A stretch of 64,000 nt of DNA, taken from Bacillus_AD sp047238185 (lineage in GTDB: Bacteria > Bacillota > Bacilli > Bacillales > DSM-1321). The notes beneath the pieces were generated by a model that saw nothing but the letters and a program-made list of their open reading frames with translations, had not been told where the DNA came from and made no database searches. Below, in pieces: positions 1-8,364 of this stretch (position 1 is the first letter of the stretch; each line of letters begins with the position of its first letter). Position numbers and translations under genes: made by a program. The DNA lies in contig NZ_JBDFMI010000006.1 of the NCBI RefSeq assembly GCF_047238185.1, forward strand, positions 1,054,001 to 1,118,000, in the 5' to 3' direction.

Positions 1-40
1 GGAGGATGCGTTAACTTCTTTACTCGCTTGCTGGAAATAG

Positions 41-76
41 AAAAATCCCGCTGTTTCAATGGACAGCGGGATTTTT
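41..76. terminator. Bidirectional intrinsic terminator
   Basis: A 14-bp perfect inverted repeat (41-54 / 63-76) with a GC core (TCCCGCTGT) flanked by A5 on the left and T5 on the right. It ends just before the stop codon of the minus-strand permease, so it terminates that gene and probably also a plus-strand gene outside the window. Confidence 0.85.
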
Positions 77-79
77 GGG

Positions 80-1435
80 TTACCCCAATCGGTTCGCTCG
101 TTTCTTTTGATAACGGTAAAACAAGAATAAAAGGAGGAACCAAATCGGCGTCATTAATAACGAAACACGAGTAGCTTCTGCGAACAGCATCACGATTAAG
201 ATGAAAGCGAACAAGGCTAGGACCACGTAATTGACGAAAGGTGTCAACGGTGCTTTAAAAATAGATTTTGCACGTAAATCAGGCCGTTTTTTAGAATAGA
301 TGAGATGGGAAATCAAAATAATGCTCCATACCCATATAAAGCAAATAGCGCTGATTGTCGTAACGATTGTAAACGCCTGCTCCGGTATGACTTTACTCAA
401 TAATGCCCCTACAGACAAAACAATGGTAGATGTGAATAAGGCATTGCCCGGTACGTGGTGCTTGTTCAATTTGGCGAGTTTGGCAGGCGCTTCTCCGTTG
501 TTTCCGAGTGTATAAAGAATCCGGCTTGTAGAGAACATCCCGCTGTTGCATGCAGAAGCAGCAGATGTCAGAACAACAAAATTGATGATTCCAGCAGCAA
601 TCGGAATGCCGATCAATGTGAAGACTTCAACAAATGGGCTGCTGGTTGCATTAAGCTGGTCCCAAGGATTGATGCATAGAATGACTAACAAAGCACCGAC
701 ATAGAAAAGTAAAATCCGGACTGGGATTTTATTGATGGCCGATGGAATGTTCTTTTTCGGATCCGCTGTTTCCGCTGCAGATACACCGACTAATTCAACT
801 CCGACGAACGCGAAGACAACCATCTGGAGTGACAGCAGGAATCCGGATATGCCGTTAGGGAACATGCCTCCATGCTTCCATAGGTTGGTGACGGAAACGG
901 TGCCGGTATTTGTTTTGAATCCGACAATCAATAAGACGACCCCGACAACAATCAAGGCAATAATTGTGATGACCTTAATGATGGCAAACCAAAATTCCAA
1001 TTCGCCAAACAGTTTTACCGTTAATAGATTCAGCCCCAATAAGATGACAAGGCAGGTCAGAGCGGGAACCCACTGAGGAATATCGAACCAATACTGCATA
1101 TATACCCCGACAGCGATAATATCGGCCATGGCGGTCATGATCCAGCAGAACCAGTAGGTCCAGCCAGTGATGAAACCAGCCCAAGGCCCGATATACTCGG
1201 CTGCAAACTGAGTAAATGACGTGTAGCCTGCATTGGATAGCAGCAATTCTCCCAATGCCCTCATTACAAAAAACAAAGCAATACCTATAATCAAGTAAGA
1301 AAAAATGATAGATGGGCCTGCCAATTGAATGGATTTTCCGGATCCGAGGAATAAGCCTGTACCTATCGTTCCCCCGATGGCAATCAACTGTACGTGGCGG
1401 TCTTTTAAATCTCTTTTTAATTCTTTTTTAGCCAA
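80..1435 (-). CDS. aapA: D-serine/D-alanine/glycine permease (AapA/CycA type, APC family)
   Basis: Inner-membrane amino-acid:proton symporter of about 451 residues with some 12 hydrophobic segments. The N-terminus carries the APC signature (HVQLIAIGGTIGTGLFLGSG), followed by AGPSIIFSYLIIG and a GPWAGFITGWTYWFCW stretch that closely resembles E. coli CycA; this is why glycine, D-alanine and D-serine are the likely substrates. An ATG exists at 1450, but the only Shine-Dalgarno-like stretch (GGGGG, 1444-1448) lies 8 nt before a TTG at 1435, which I prefer. A glycine riboswitch lies about 190 bp upstream on the same strand, which independently supports glycine as a substrate. A terminator follows directly. 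Other amino acids transported by the wider APC family cannot be excluded. Confidence 0.88.
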   Translation of the reverse strand: MAKKELKRDLKDRHVQLIAIGGTIGTGLFLGSGKSIQLAGPSIIFSYLIIGIALFFVMRALGELLLSNAGYTSFTQFAAEYIGPWAGFITGWTYWFCWIMTAMADIIAVGVYMQYWFDIPQWVPALTCLVILLGLNLLTVKLFGELEFWFAIIKVITIIALIVVGVVLLIVGFKTNTGTVSVTNLWKHGGMFPNGISGFLLSLQMVVFAFVGVELVGVSAAETADPKKNIPSAINKIPVRILLFYVGALLVILCINPWDQLNATSSPFVEVFTLIGIPIAAGIINFVVLTSAASACNSGMFSTSRILYTLGNNGEAPAKLAKLNKHHVPGNALFTSTIVLSVGALLSKVIPEQAFTIVTTISAICFIWVWSIILISHLIYSKKRPDLRAKSIFKAPLTPFVNYVVLALFAFILIVMLFAEATRVSLLMTPIWFLLLFLFYRYQKKRANRLG

Positions 1436-1620
1436 GGTGTGCGCCCCCATTGATAGTAATGTAATTATTATGAAAATTCTTTCTATTTTTAGTGGTTCTT
1501 TTTAACTAATGGCCATCTATTAAGCTTGCAGTCTACGTTTTGTAGTGAAAGCGGCCGGTTCTCATTTGTATGGATGATTTTTGTTGTACCATTGATATTC
1601 CCCCATTCTTTTATGCAATA

Positions 1621-1647
1621 AAAAAAGAGACTGGAAGCTCCAATCTC
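1621..1647 (-). terminator. Riboswitch-controlled terminator
   Basis: On the minus strand a GAGATTGGA / TCCAGTCTC hairpin (1627-1647) is followed by U6. It lies between the glycine aptamer and the permease, so it is the expression platform. Its 3' arm (CAGTCTC, read as GAGACTG at 1627-1633 on the plus strand) is also complementary to GAGACTG inside the aptamer (1734-1740), which gives an obvious antiterminator pairing. Confidence 0.8.
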
Positions 1648-1681
1648 ATCAGGTTAAGGAATAACAAATCATTATTCGTTA

Positions 1682-1762
1682 CTCTTCTGTCCTTTGGCCT
1701 GAGATTGTGAATCCTTCGGCGCTGCATTACATGCAGTCTCTCCAGAAGCTGCTCCTGCTATA
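1682..1762 (-). ncRNA. Glycine riboswitch (single aptamer)
   Basis: Reading the minus strand from about 1762 to 1682 gives the conserved glycine aptamer blocks in order: GGAGCAGCTTCTGGAGAGAC, then GCGCCGAAGG, then TCAGGCCAAAGGACAGAAG. The terminal helix P1 pairs CTTCTG with CAGAAG. Only one aptamer is visible rather than the usual tandem. It precedes a terminator hairpin and then a glycine/D-alanine permease. The likely logic is an OFF switch: glycine binding holds GAGACTG in the aptamer so that the terminator forms, limiting uptake when glycine is plentiful. The switch direction is inferred from the pairing, not measured. Confidence 0.88.
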
Positions 1763-1764
1763 GT

Positions 1765-2310
1765 GTGATCCATAACATTCATCGCTTGCTAGTATTCGGT
1801 TAAAAAATAAAAAACGATTGTAAATTATTTTCTTGGAATAATTAAAAATTATAGCACTATTTTTTTTGTAGGTCAATAGATCGAAAAGAGAAAATGTAAA
1901 CAAGGTTCAAATAATCCTTCTATAATATTCCGAAAATGAGGTTTTCTTATTTAGGCTTGGAGTTGAAGGATAGATGCGATTATTATAGGCGAACCTGATA
2001 TGCATTCTTTTGAAAATGAAATATAAAGAAGGCCCTCCTCCGCTGTACCAGTTTGGTTTTATAATTGAAGCCGTATAACGATATAGCTGGATTGATCATT
2101 ATTATCAAGGTGTTTCTTGTTGTTTTGAAGAGAAAGAGAGCAATAAAAATACAACTTATAGAAATGTCTATTTAAATAGTCTAAACCATAGTTTATTTTT
2201 CCATATATTTGTATAAGTAAGAATTGAAGTCCGACAGTGCATTTGTAATGGCTGGAATGAGGTAATACTTATAAGCATATCCACAAGTCATTATTAAAAA
2301 CCATAAAAAG
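1765..2310. other. AT-rich intergenic region, no intact gene
   Basis: This stretch holds the (unassigned) promoter of the glycine riboswitch transcript and otherwise AT-rich sequence. A plus-strand frame from ATG 2016 to 2216 is open apart from one TAA at 2076, but it has no ribosome binding site and its composition is not convincing. I see no supported gene. Confidence 0.5.
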
Positions 2311-2349
2311 AAAGCGCAAGAATGTATGAAAATTAACATTCTTGCGCTT
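2311..2349 (-). terminator. Terminator of the ribbon-helix-helix gene
   Basis: A 14-bp perfect stem (2312-2325 / 2336-2349, AAGCGCAAGAATGT) followed on the minus strand by a T-rich run. It lies 58 bp past the stop codon of the minus-strand small gene. Confidence 0.7.
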
Positions 2350-2406
2350 AGAAGGATATTATAAATTCTGTAAGCTGTTTGAGTCCGAACTAAATGACTA
2401 TACATT

Positions 2407-2562
2407 TCATTTGATTCCATCGGCTTCCAACCCTTTTCTGACAAGCTCCAATAGAGCGCCTGTCCAGGTGGATATATCATTTTCATATTGATATTGTTCC
2501 ACTTTTTTAATTAAAGGATCAGGTACCCGTATATCTTTTCTAGTTGTTGGGATTTTCTTCAA
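2407..2562 (-). CDS. Small ribbon-helix-helix (CopG/Arc-like) DNA-binding protein
   Basis: A 51-residue protein starting at TTG, with AGGAGTGG ending 5 nt upstream. The sequence begins MKKIPTTRKDIRVPDPLIKK, typical of an Arc/CopG fold: a short beta strand with alternating residues (KDIRVP) followed by two helices (PLIKKVEQYQYEN and TWTGALLELVRKGLEAD). Such proteins are dimeric DNA binders that repress their own promoter, antitoxin operons or plasmid genes. No toxin gene sits beside it: the flanking 300 bp on both sides are AT-rich and lack a convincing partner, so it is an orphan. Target unknown. Confidence 0.72.
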   Translation of the reverse strand: MKKIPTTRKDIRVPDPLIKKVEQYQYENDISTWTGALLELVRKGLEADGIK

Positions 2563-2933
2563 ATAAGCCACTCCTAGTATACTTGACTTGTACGTGAAAT
2601 TATAATAGTATATCTTTTGGTAGTTTTTTTGTACGTGAATTATACGTTAGTTTTACGATTTTGATTTCTATACATTTTCTAGTAATTTCTGAAAATATAT
2701 TATAACAAAAAAATGTGCAAATTTTATACAATTTTTTTGGCGTAATTATGTCACCAAGAGAATTAGGAAGAAAGTGACTTACCGTTTCGTTTAGGACTAT
2801 GGGCATATAGAATATTGGTCTATACTAAAACTCTCTCTTTCTATCTGAATACTCTGGACTGAATGAATATAATTGAATTCGATTTATTTTCGATTTTTAT
2901 AAAAGATTAAAAATGAGAGAGATGTGAGAATAG
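2563..2933. other. AT-rich intergenic region
   Basis: Very AT-rich spacer between the minus-strand small regulator and the plus-strand glycosyltransferase. It must carry both divergent promoters, but no clear -35/-10 pair stands out. Open frames here look like chance AT-rich frames without ribosome binding sites. Confidence 0.5.
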
Positions 2934-4331
2934 GTGCCGTTTGAAATCATTGCTATGCTGCTTGCCATAGTTTGTTCTTTATTTCCTATATTCCATATGG
3001 TGAATGCAATAGGAATTGTAAAAGAATATAAACATAAGAAAAGAGATCAAAACGTAAATAAACAAGGAATTTCTATTCTGATTCCTTGTTATAACGAGTC
3101 TGATATTCTTGCTTCTACCATAAAAGGAATTAAACATTCGACTGGTCATTATGCCAATTCAGAATTTATTTTTATTAATGACGGCTCTAAAGACTCAACA
3201 TTATCGGAGTTAATGAAGCAGTTGCACTTGAAGCCTTATTACCGCAGATTAAGCGGTGTTTTGAAATATGAAGTGATCAATGGGGTGTATCAATCAACAT
3301 TATATAATAATGTGTTTGTAATTGATAAAGTCAATGGTGGAAAGGCAGACGCATTGAATGCAGGAATTGACTTTGCTCACCATAAACTAGTAGTTACATT
3401 GGATGCAGATACAATCTTGGACAAAAACGCTCTTCATGTAATCAATTCAGAATTCCAAGATGAAAATTTGATTGCAGCAGGTGGTTTGGTCAATATTCTT
3501 CAAGGTGAACAACTTGAAAGCGGCGTACTTAACTTGAAACTAAGATATATTATTCGCTTTCAGATACTTGAGTATTTAAAAGGTTTTATGATTTTAAAAT
3601 CATCACTTTCCCGATTAAATGCCATGTGCGTAATTAGTGGAGCCTTTGGCGTTTTCCGGAAGGAAGTTTTGTTAAAAGTCGGCGGCTATCGTGATACAGT
3701 TGGTGAAGATATTGATATTACGATGAAATTACAACAGTATATCTTTAACCATAAAGGAAAGAAAATGACATTTCTTCCTGATGCAATATGCTACACAGAA
3801 TGCCCGTCAAGCTGGAAAGATTTATTCAATCAACGTGTAAGATGGCAAAAGGCTTTTGTTGATAGTTTCCTAATTTATTTTAAACCAATGATAAAATCAC
3901 TTTTCAAAAGGTCTATTTCTTTATTCTTTATCTTCGATGCCTTTTTAGTGGGTACTCTATCGTCTAGTTTTACGTTGCTCTTTTTATTTTATATTTTAAC
4001 AATTGGCTATTCTGATAAGACATTCGAAATCTTAGGAATATACTTTGTTCTTTCTCTGCTGTTAAATTTGACATATACGCTCATTACCATCCAAATCAGT
4101 AAAAAATTTGGTTTGGTCATAGGCAGTAAGAAAGAATTAATTAAAACAATCATAGGGGAATTAGTTTTCTTTAGATTTGTATTTATGCTTTTCGTAATGA
4201 TGGGAACTATTCTTTACTTCTTCAATAAAGATGGCTGGAACAAAGTGAAAAGGTCAGGAAATGATTATTTTGAAAATAATAGCGATGCTGATTCTCTGTC
4301 AGATATTAAGGAGAAACAGCGAGCCAGTTAG
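2934..4331 (+). CDS. Membrane processive glycosyltransferase, GT2 family (PgaC/HAS-like)
   Basis: A 465-residue enzyme with an N-terminal membrane segment (about 4-27), a cytosolic GT2 domain and about four C-terminal membrane helices (from about 320). GT2 landmarks: INDGSKDST with the UDP-binding Asp83, KVNGGKADALNAG (132-144), the DAD motif (157-159), acceptor-site GED (257-259) and QRVRW (300-304). QxxRW plus C-terminal helices is characteristic of processive synthases that extrude beta-linked polysaccharides such as poly-GlcNAc, hyaluronan or cellulose. No deacetylase or export partner lies next to it, so the polymer cannot be named. The start is GTG at 2934, with only a weak purine-rich leader. 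The gene is more AT-rich than the PTS operon downstream, which could reflect acquisition. Confidence 0.82.
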   Translation: MPFEIIAMLLAIVCSLFPIFHMVNAIGIVKEYKHKKRDQNVNKQGISILIPCYNESDILASTIKGIKHSTGHYANSEFIFINDGSKDSTLSELMKQLHLKPYYRRLSGVLKYEVINGVYQSTLYNNVFVIDKVNGGKADALNAGIDFAHHKLVVTLDADTILDKNALHVINSEFQDENLIAAGGLVNILQGEQLESGVLNLKLRYIIRFQILEYLKGFMILKSSLSRLNAMCVISGAFGVFRKEVLLKVGGYRDTVGEDIDITMKLQQYIFNHKGKKMTFLPDAICYTECPSSWKDLFNQRVRWQKAFVDSFLIYFKPMIKSLFKRSISLFFIFDAFLVGTLSSSFTLLFLFYILTIGYSDKTFEILGIYFVLSLLLNLTYTLITIQISKKFGLVIGSKKELIKTIIGELVFFRFVFMLFVMMGTILYFFNKDGWNKVKRSGNDYFENNSDADSLSDIKEKQRAS

Positions 4332-4357
4332 TACCTCGATTACTACATTCCAAGCTG

Positions 4358-4392
4358 AAAACTTAACTTCTTTTATGGAAGTTAAGTTTTTT
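4358..4392 (+). terminator. Terminator of the glycosyltransferase gene
   Basis: AAACTTAACTTC paired with GAAGTTAAGTTT and followed by T-rich sequence, 27 bp after the stop codon. A second weaker inverted repeat (about 4474-4515, TCCCTAATAAAA with TTTTATTAGGA) may act as a backup. Confidence 0.75.
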
Positions 4393-4551
4393 TATAGGTA
4401 TGTAATTTAATAAAACAGTAATGTAGTGGATTTTATTCTTTTGTTACATAATGTAGGAGAATAAATAAATTTAGAAAAATCCCTAATAAAATATGTGATT
4501 TTTATTAGGAATTTTCTTGGTTTTATGTTTTCTAACCATTTAGAGAAAAAA

Positions 4552-4565
4552 TGTTAACGTTTTCA
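4552..4565 (+). promoter_or_regulatory. Candidate CcpA (cre) operator
   Basis: TGTTAACGTTTTCA fits the cre consensus TGWAANCGNTNWCA with one mismatch. It lies 50 bp upstream of the RAT element of a PTS sugar operon, where carbon catabolite control would be expected. No clear -10/-35 pair was assigned. Confidence 0.5.
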
Positions 4566-4612
4566 GTTGCCTTTTTTAAACTTTAGTGGTAGGATTATCC
4601 TATAGTCAATAA

Positions 4613-4700
4613 GAATCACATGTTACTGATACGATCAGGCATGGTGGTAAGTAGAGAGTTCCTTTACCGGGGCTTTCTATTGAACCTCCATGCCTTTTTT
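4613..4700 (+). promoter_or_regulatory. RAT antiterminator / terminator switch of the PTS operon
   Basis: The leader contains a ribonucleic antiterminator of the type bound by GlcT/LicT proteins: ATGTTACTGAT ... GATCAGGCAT (about 4613-4646). Its 3' arm GGCATGGTGG (4638-4647) also pairs with CCTCCATGCC (4685-4694), which is followed by T6, forming an intrinsic terminator. The two structures exclude each other. When the antiterminator protein (encoded two genes downstream) is active, the RAT is stabilised and transcription continues into the EIIA gene. Confidence 0.85.
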
Positions 4701-4778
4701 GCGTGAAATATCGTAGTAGGCGTGCATTCTGAACATTTGAATAGGTGCATAAAATGAGGAATAAAGGAGTAAGTTGTC

Positions 4779-5267
4779 ATGCTGTCCAAACTGTTTAAGA
4801 AGGAAAAGTTGCATATTTATACACCCGTAAATGGAAAGGTTATTGCCATTGAGGATGTCGATGATCCGGTGTTCAGCGGGAAAATGATGGGGGAAGGCAT
4901 AGCTGTCATGCCAAGCGGCGGGGATATTTATGCGCCTGCCGATGGAACAGTTGTCCAAGTAGCGCCAACAAAACATGCAATTGGCATTCAAACGGAGGAC
5001 GGAACGGAACTGCTGATTCATGTCGGACTAGAAACGGTTTCCTTGAAAGGAGAAGGATTTTCAGTTGCGGTCCAGGCTGGCGAAAAGGTTAAGGTTGGAG
5101 ACTTGCTGATGAAGGTTGACTGGGACTATATTCGTGCCCATGCAAAGAGCACTATTATTCCATTAGTCATAACAAATAGCCAAGAAGGCAATAAAGAATT
5201 TCACTTTTCTGCAGAAATAGAAGGCACTGCAGGCAAAACAGTTTTAATTACAGCGGTAGCCAAATAG
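4779..5267 (+). CDS. crr: PTS glucose-family EIIA component
   Basis: A stand-alone 162-residue EIIA of the glucose/GlcNAc family. It accepts phosphate from HPr on His81 (LLIHVGLETV) and passes it to an EIIB; His66 (KHAIGI) is the second active-site histidine. The fold signatures GEGIAVMPSGG and ADGTVV are present. AAAGGAG sits well before the ATG. It is the first gene after the RAT/terminator, followed by its antiterminator and an EIICB without its own EIIA domain, so it very likely phosphorylates that permease. Confidence 0.93.
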   Translation: MLSKLFKKEKLHIYTPVNGKVIAIEDVDDPVFSGKMMGEGIAVMPSGGDIYAPADGTVVQVAPTKHAIGIQTEDGTELLIHVGLETVSLKGEGFSVAVQAGEKVKVGDLLMKVDWDYIRAHAKSTIIPLVITNSQEGNKEFHFSAEIEGTAGKTVLITAVAK

Positions 5268-5310
5268 TATATATTCTTGGAGAAATGTATATAGAAGGAG
5301 ATGAACTACA

Positions 5311-6126
5311 ATGAAAATCAAGAAAATTCTAAACAACAACGCTGTCATCGTAATAGATAATCAGCAGGAGAAAATTGTAGTTGGAGCCGGAATTGCTTTT
5401 GAAAAGAAGAAAAATGATATTGTAAATCCCGCTAAAATTGAAAAATTGTTTGTCATGAAAGAAAACAAAAAGTTAGAGCAGCTACTAAATAGGATTCCTG
5501 AAGAACATTTCACCATTTCGGAAGAAATCATATCCTATGCAGAGGCTTCAATGGATACAAAGTTGAATGAACATATCCATATAGTACTTACCGACCATCT
5601 TTCCTTTGCGATTGAAAGGGAGCAACAGGGCATTCACTTAAAGAATAAGCTGCTGCATGAAATCAAGATCCTCTATCGGAAGGAATATGAAATAGGACTA
5701 TGGGCGCTTCACCATATGAAGGATAAATATGATATCCAGATGCCCGTGGATGAGGCTGCTTTCATCGCCTTGCATATCCACACAATGAAACTTCAAGGAG
5801 GTGATTTACGTCAAACCGTCAGGCTGACGACCATCGTAAGGGATATGATCCAAACAATTAAACAATATTTGAACATTACAGTTGAAGAAGATGACATTTC
5901 TTACGAACGGCTAACGACCCATCTGCGTTTTGCATTAACGCGGGTGAATCATTACGAGCTTCACATGATGGATGAAGAAATGTTTTCTATGATCAAGAAG
6001 AAATTTCCTCATGCTTTTGAATGTGCGCAAGTAGTCGCAAAAGAATTGTTTGAAGTCCATGGGGTTGATTTGCCTGAGCAGGAGCTGGGATATATCACAC
6101 TTCATATTGAGAGATTGAGAAAGTAA
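5311..6126 (+). CDS. PRD-containing transcription antiterminator (LicT/GlcT/SacY family)
   Basis: A 271-residue RNA-binding regulator. The N-terminal co-antiterminator domain (1-55, starting MKIKKILNNNAVIV) binds the RAT element. Two PTS regulation domains follow: PRD1 (about 65-170) with conserved histidines in LNEHIHIVLTDH and AFIALHIHTM, and PRD2 (about 175-271) with histidines in THLRFALTR and YITLHIERL. EII- and HPr-dependent phosphorylation of these histidines is known to control dimerisation. The gene lies inside the operon it is expected to regulate, giving positive autoregulation through the RAT upstream of the EIIA gene. Confidence 0.9.
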   Translation: MKIKKILNNNAVIVIDNQQEKIVVGAGIAFEKKKNDIVNPAKIEKLFVMKENKKLEQLLNRIPEEHFTISEEIISYAEASMDTKLNEHIHIVLTDHLSFAIEREQQGIHLKNKLLHEIKILYRKEYEIGLWALHHMKDKYDIQMPVDEAAFIALHIHTMKLQGGDLRQTVRLTTIVRDMIQTIKQYLNITVEEDDISYERLTTHLRFALTRVNHYELHMMDEEMFSMIKKKFPHAFECAQVVAKELFEVHGVDLPEQELGYITLHIERLRK

Positions 6127-6250
6127 TCGTATTTATCATTTGTTATTTAATGTATCAACAAGAGATTGCACTTATAAATGAGGATGTTAGCTTTTCAAGT
6201 CTTTGACTTAACGGAAATGAGAAAAAAGATGAATAGGGGGAAATAACATT

Positions 6251-7741
6251 ATGAAGAGTTATCTACAAAGAATAGGCCGTTCCTTGATGCTGCCGGTTGC
6301 AGTTTTGCCGGCTGCCGCCATCTTGATGGGGATTGGCTATTGGATTGATCCGACTGGGTGGGGCGGAGATAACGCTATCGCTGCCTTCCTGATTAAGGCG
6401 GGTTCTGCTCTTATCGATAATATGGGTATGCTGTTTGCTTTAGGTGTCGCACTAGGTATGGCGAAAGAGAGGGACGGTTCAGCAGCATTGAGTGGTTTGG
6501 TCGCCTTCTTGATCGTTACTACCATTCTTAGCCCAGAATCAGTTGCTATGCTTCAAGGTATCGATGTGAAGGATGTTAACCCAGCATTCGTAAAAATTGA
6601 GAATCAATTTATTGGTATCCTATCAGGTATCATTGCTTCCATTATGTATAATCGTTTCAGCCATGTGAAATTGCCCGATGCGCTTGCCTTCTTTAGCGGC
6701 AAACGATTAGTGCCGATTATGACAGCGGTTTCTATGCTTGTTATTACAGGTGCTCTATTCTTCATCTGGCCAGCTATCTTTACTGCCCTTGTGTCATTCG
6801 GTAAGGCTATCAGCGATTTAGGGGCAGCAGGTGCAGGTTTATACGGTTTCTTCAACCGCTTATTAATCCCAACAGGACTGCATCACGCATTGAATTCCGT
6901 ATTCTGGTTTGACGTAGCAGGAATCAATGATATAGGTAATTTCTGGAAGGGTTCAGGTACAAAAGGAATTACGGGTATGTATCAAGCCGGTTTCTTCCCT
7001 GTTATGATGTTCGGCCTTCCTGCAGCTGGTCTTGCTATGTACCATACTGCTAAGACAAAACGTAAGAAAGAAATTGCATCACTCGTTCTTGCTGCCGGTT
7101 TTGCTGCTTTCTTCACTGGTGTTACAGAACCGCTTGAGTTCTCATTCATGTTTGCTGCTCCAGCACTATATGTTGTGCACGCTGTTTTGACCGGTATTTC
7201 ATTAACGATAGCAGCCCTTTTCCATTGGACTGCCGGGTTTGGCTTCAGCGCAGGTTTTGTTGACTTCTTCTTAAGCTCAAGATTGCCATTGGCCAATAAA
7301 CCGTATATGCTGATTGTCCAGGGACTTGTATTTGCGGTCATTTACTATGCTGTGTTCAGATTTATGATCACTAAATTCAATTTAATGACACCAGGGCGTG
7401 AAGAAGATAATGACGAAGTAGATGAAGATATAGCGTCTTCCGAAGCAGCTACAGGTCTATTGAATAAGTCTAATGCAGGCACTTCTGGGGATAGATTCTC
7501 TTCAATGGCAGCAACTATCTACGAAGGGCTTGGAGGAGATGCCAATGTGACTTCGGTTGATAACTGTATTACACGCTTGCGTTTGGAAGTGAAAGATATG
7601 AACGCAGTCGATCAAAATAAGATTAAATCAACAGGCGTTCCTGGCATTAATATTGTAGGCAAAAATAGCATTCAGGTTATTGTCGGAACCCAAGTACAGT
7701 TCGTGGCAGATGAAATAGAAAAAATCCGCCGTAAGCGATAA
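6251..7741 (+). CDS. nagP: PTS EIICB permease, N-acetylglucosamine/glucose type
   Basis: A 496-residue membrane permease. The EIIC domain (about 1-375) resembles NagE/NagP, for example LIPTGLHHALNSVFWF, GMYQAGFFPVMMFGLPAAG, GVTEPLEFSFMF and NLMTPGRE. A linker leads to an EIIB domain (about 415-496) with the phospho-cysteine Cys439 in VDNCITRLRLEV. The EIIA function is supplied by the first gene of the operon. NagE-like features favour GlcNAc over glucose, but the RAT/PRD control resembles that of Bacillus ptsG, so glucose remains possible. Ribosome binding site AGGGGG; terminator 13 bp after the stop. Confidence 0.87.
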   Translation: MKSYLQRIGRSLMLPVAVLPAAAILMGIGYWIDPTGWGGDNAIAAFLIKAGSALIDNMGMLFALGVALGMAKERDGSAALSGLVAFLIVTTILSPESVAMLQGIDVKDVNPAFVKIENQFIGILSGIIASIMYNRFSHVKLPDALAFFSGKRLVPIMTAVSMLVITGALFFIWPAIFTALVSFGKAISDLGAAGAGLYGFFNRLLIPTGLHHALNSVFWFDVAGINDIGNFWKGSGTKGITGMYQAGFFPVMMFGLPAAGLAMYHTAKTKRKKEIASLVLAAGFAAFFTGVTEPLEFSFMFAAPALYVVHAVLTGISLTIAALFHWTAGFGFSAGFVDFFLSSRLPLANKPYMLIVQGLVFAVIYYAVFRFMITKFNLMTPGREEDNDEVDEDIASSEAATGLLNKSNAGTSGDRFSSMAATIYEGLGGDANVTSVDNCITRLRLEVKDMNAVDQNKIKSTGVPGINIVGKNSIQVIVGTQVQFVADEIEKIRRKR

Positions 7742-7753
7742 AGTAAATTATTT

Positions 7754-7787
7754 AAGAACCCGATGTAAGGATCGGGTTCTTTTTTAT
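7754..7787 (+). terminator. Terminator of the PTS operon
   Basis: AAGAACCCGAT / ATCGGGTTCTT stem (7754-7781) followed by T6. Confidence 0.9.
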
Positions 7788-7869
7788 GCTTTTTTTTAAA
7801 AGGCCATATAAGAGGAATTTTATAGAGGGAGAGGGAATATTATAGCAAGATGCTCAAAAGGGGAGTTTA

Positions 7870-8364
7870 ATGAAAAAAATCGTTTGGCTATCTCTACTGG
7901 TTAGTATGGTTGGTTATATTGTTTATAACATGCTGTAGAACGATTTTTCCGATATCGATCGAATTGAGATAAGATCATATAAAGAACATGATATGGATGG
8001 AATGATAATCACCACAGATAAAGAAACAATTGGTGCGGTCACTGGTATCCTGAATAGGGCAAACTGTAAGAGAGTGCGTTATGAATTCGCTGATTTTCCT
8101 TCATATGAAATGAAGCTAATTTATAAGGACCTATCAGAGGATATCTTAACTGTGTTCCCCCATTTTGCCGGCAAGGAGACACTTCTTTATGGAAATAACG
8201 GCAATGCTTATTTTATCAATGAAAAACAACGTAAAAAGGATGTTAAAGCTTTTATTAAAGGGAGACAAGGACTAGAATATGGGGCTGCTAGGAGAGTATC
8301 AGAGGCATTGAAAACCACCTGTAATCACAACAGGCGGTTTTTAATGCTTGGTCAGGCACTTTGA
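7870..8364 (+). pseudogene. Interrupted membrane-anchored protein gene (in-frame TAG)
   Basis: AAAAGGGGAG and an ATG at 7870 start a reading frame MKKIVWLSLLVSMVGYIVYN with one membrane helix. It is cut by TAG at 7936 after 22 codons, then stays open in the same frame to 8364. The downstream part (about NDFSDIDRIEIRSYKEHD through NAYFINEKQRKK) looks like a genuine small extracytoplasmic domain. The frame also runs on through a terminator hairpin into the 3' end of the opposite gene, suggesting that the original stop was lost; a one-base shift near 8260 would give a stop at once. A 123-residue protein from ATG 7993 is formally possible, but there is no ribosome binding site there. Family not recognised. 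Confidence 0.65.
8311..8342. terminator. Bidirectional terminator
   Basis: AAAACCACCTGT / ACAGGCGGTTTT stem with A- and T-rich flanks, shared by the plus-strand interrupted gene and the minus-strand chemotaxis receptor that ends at 8352. Confidence 0.8.

Noticed and set aside
2016..2216. Plus-strand frame with one stop at 2076, possible pseudogene
   Set aside because: No ribosome binding site and no recognisable domain; too short to separate from chance.
2193..2486. A 97-codon minus-strand frame with hydrophobic content
   Set aside because: It contains a strong terminator hairpin (2312-2349), starts inside the ribbon-helix-helix gene in another frame, and has no ribosome binding site.
2600..2806. 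Minus-strand 68-codon frame
   Set aside because: Very AT-rich, no ribosome binding site, no domain; likely chance.
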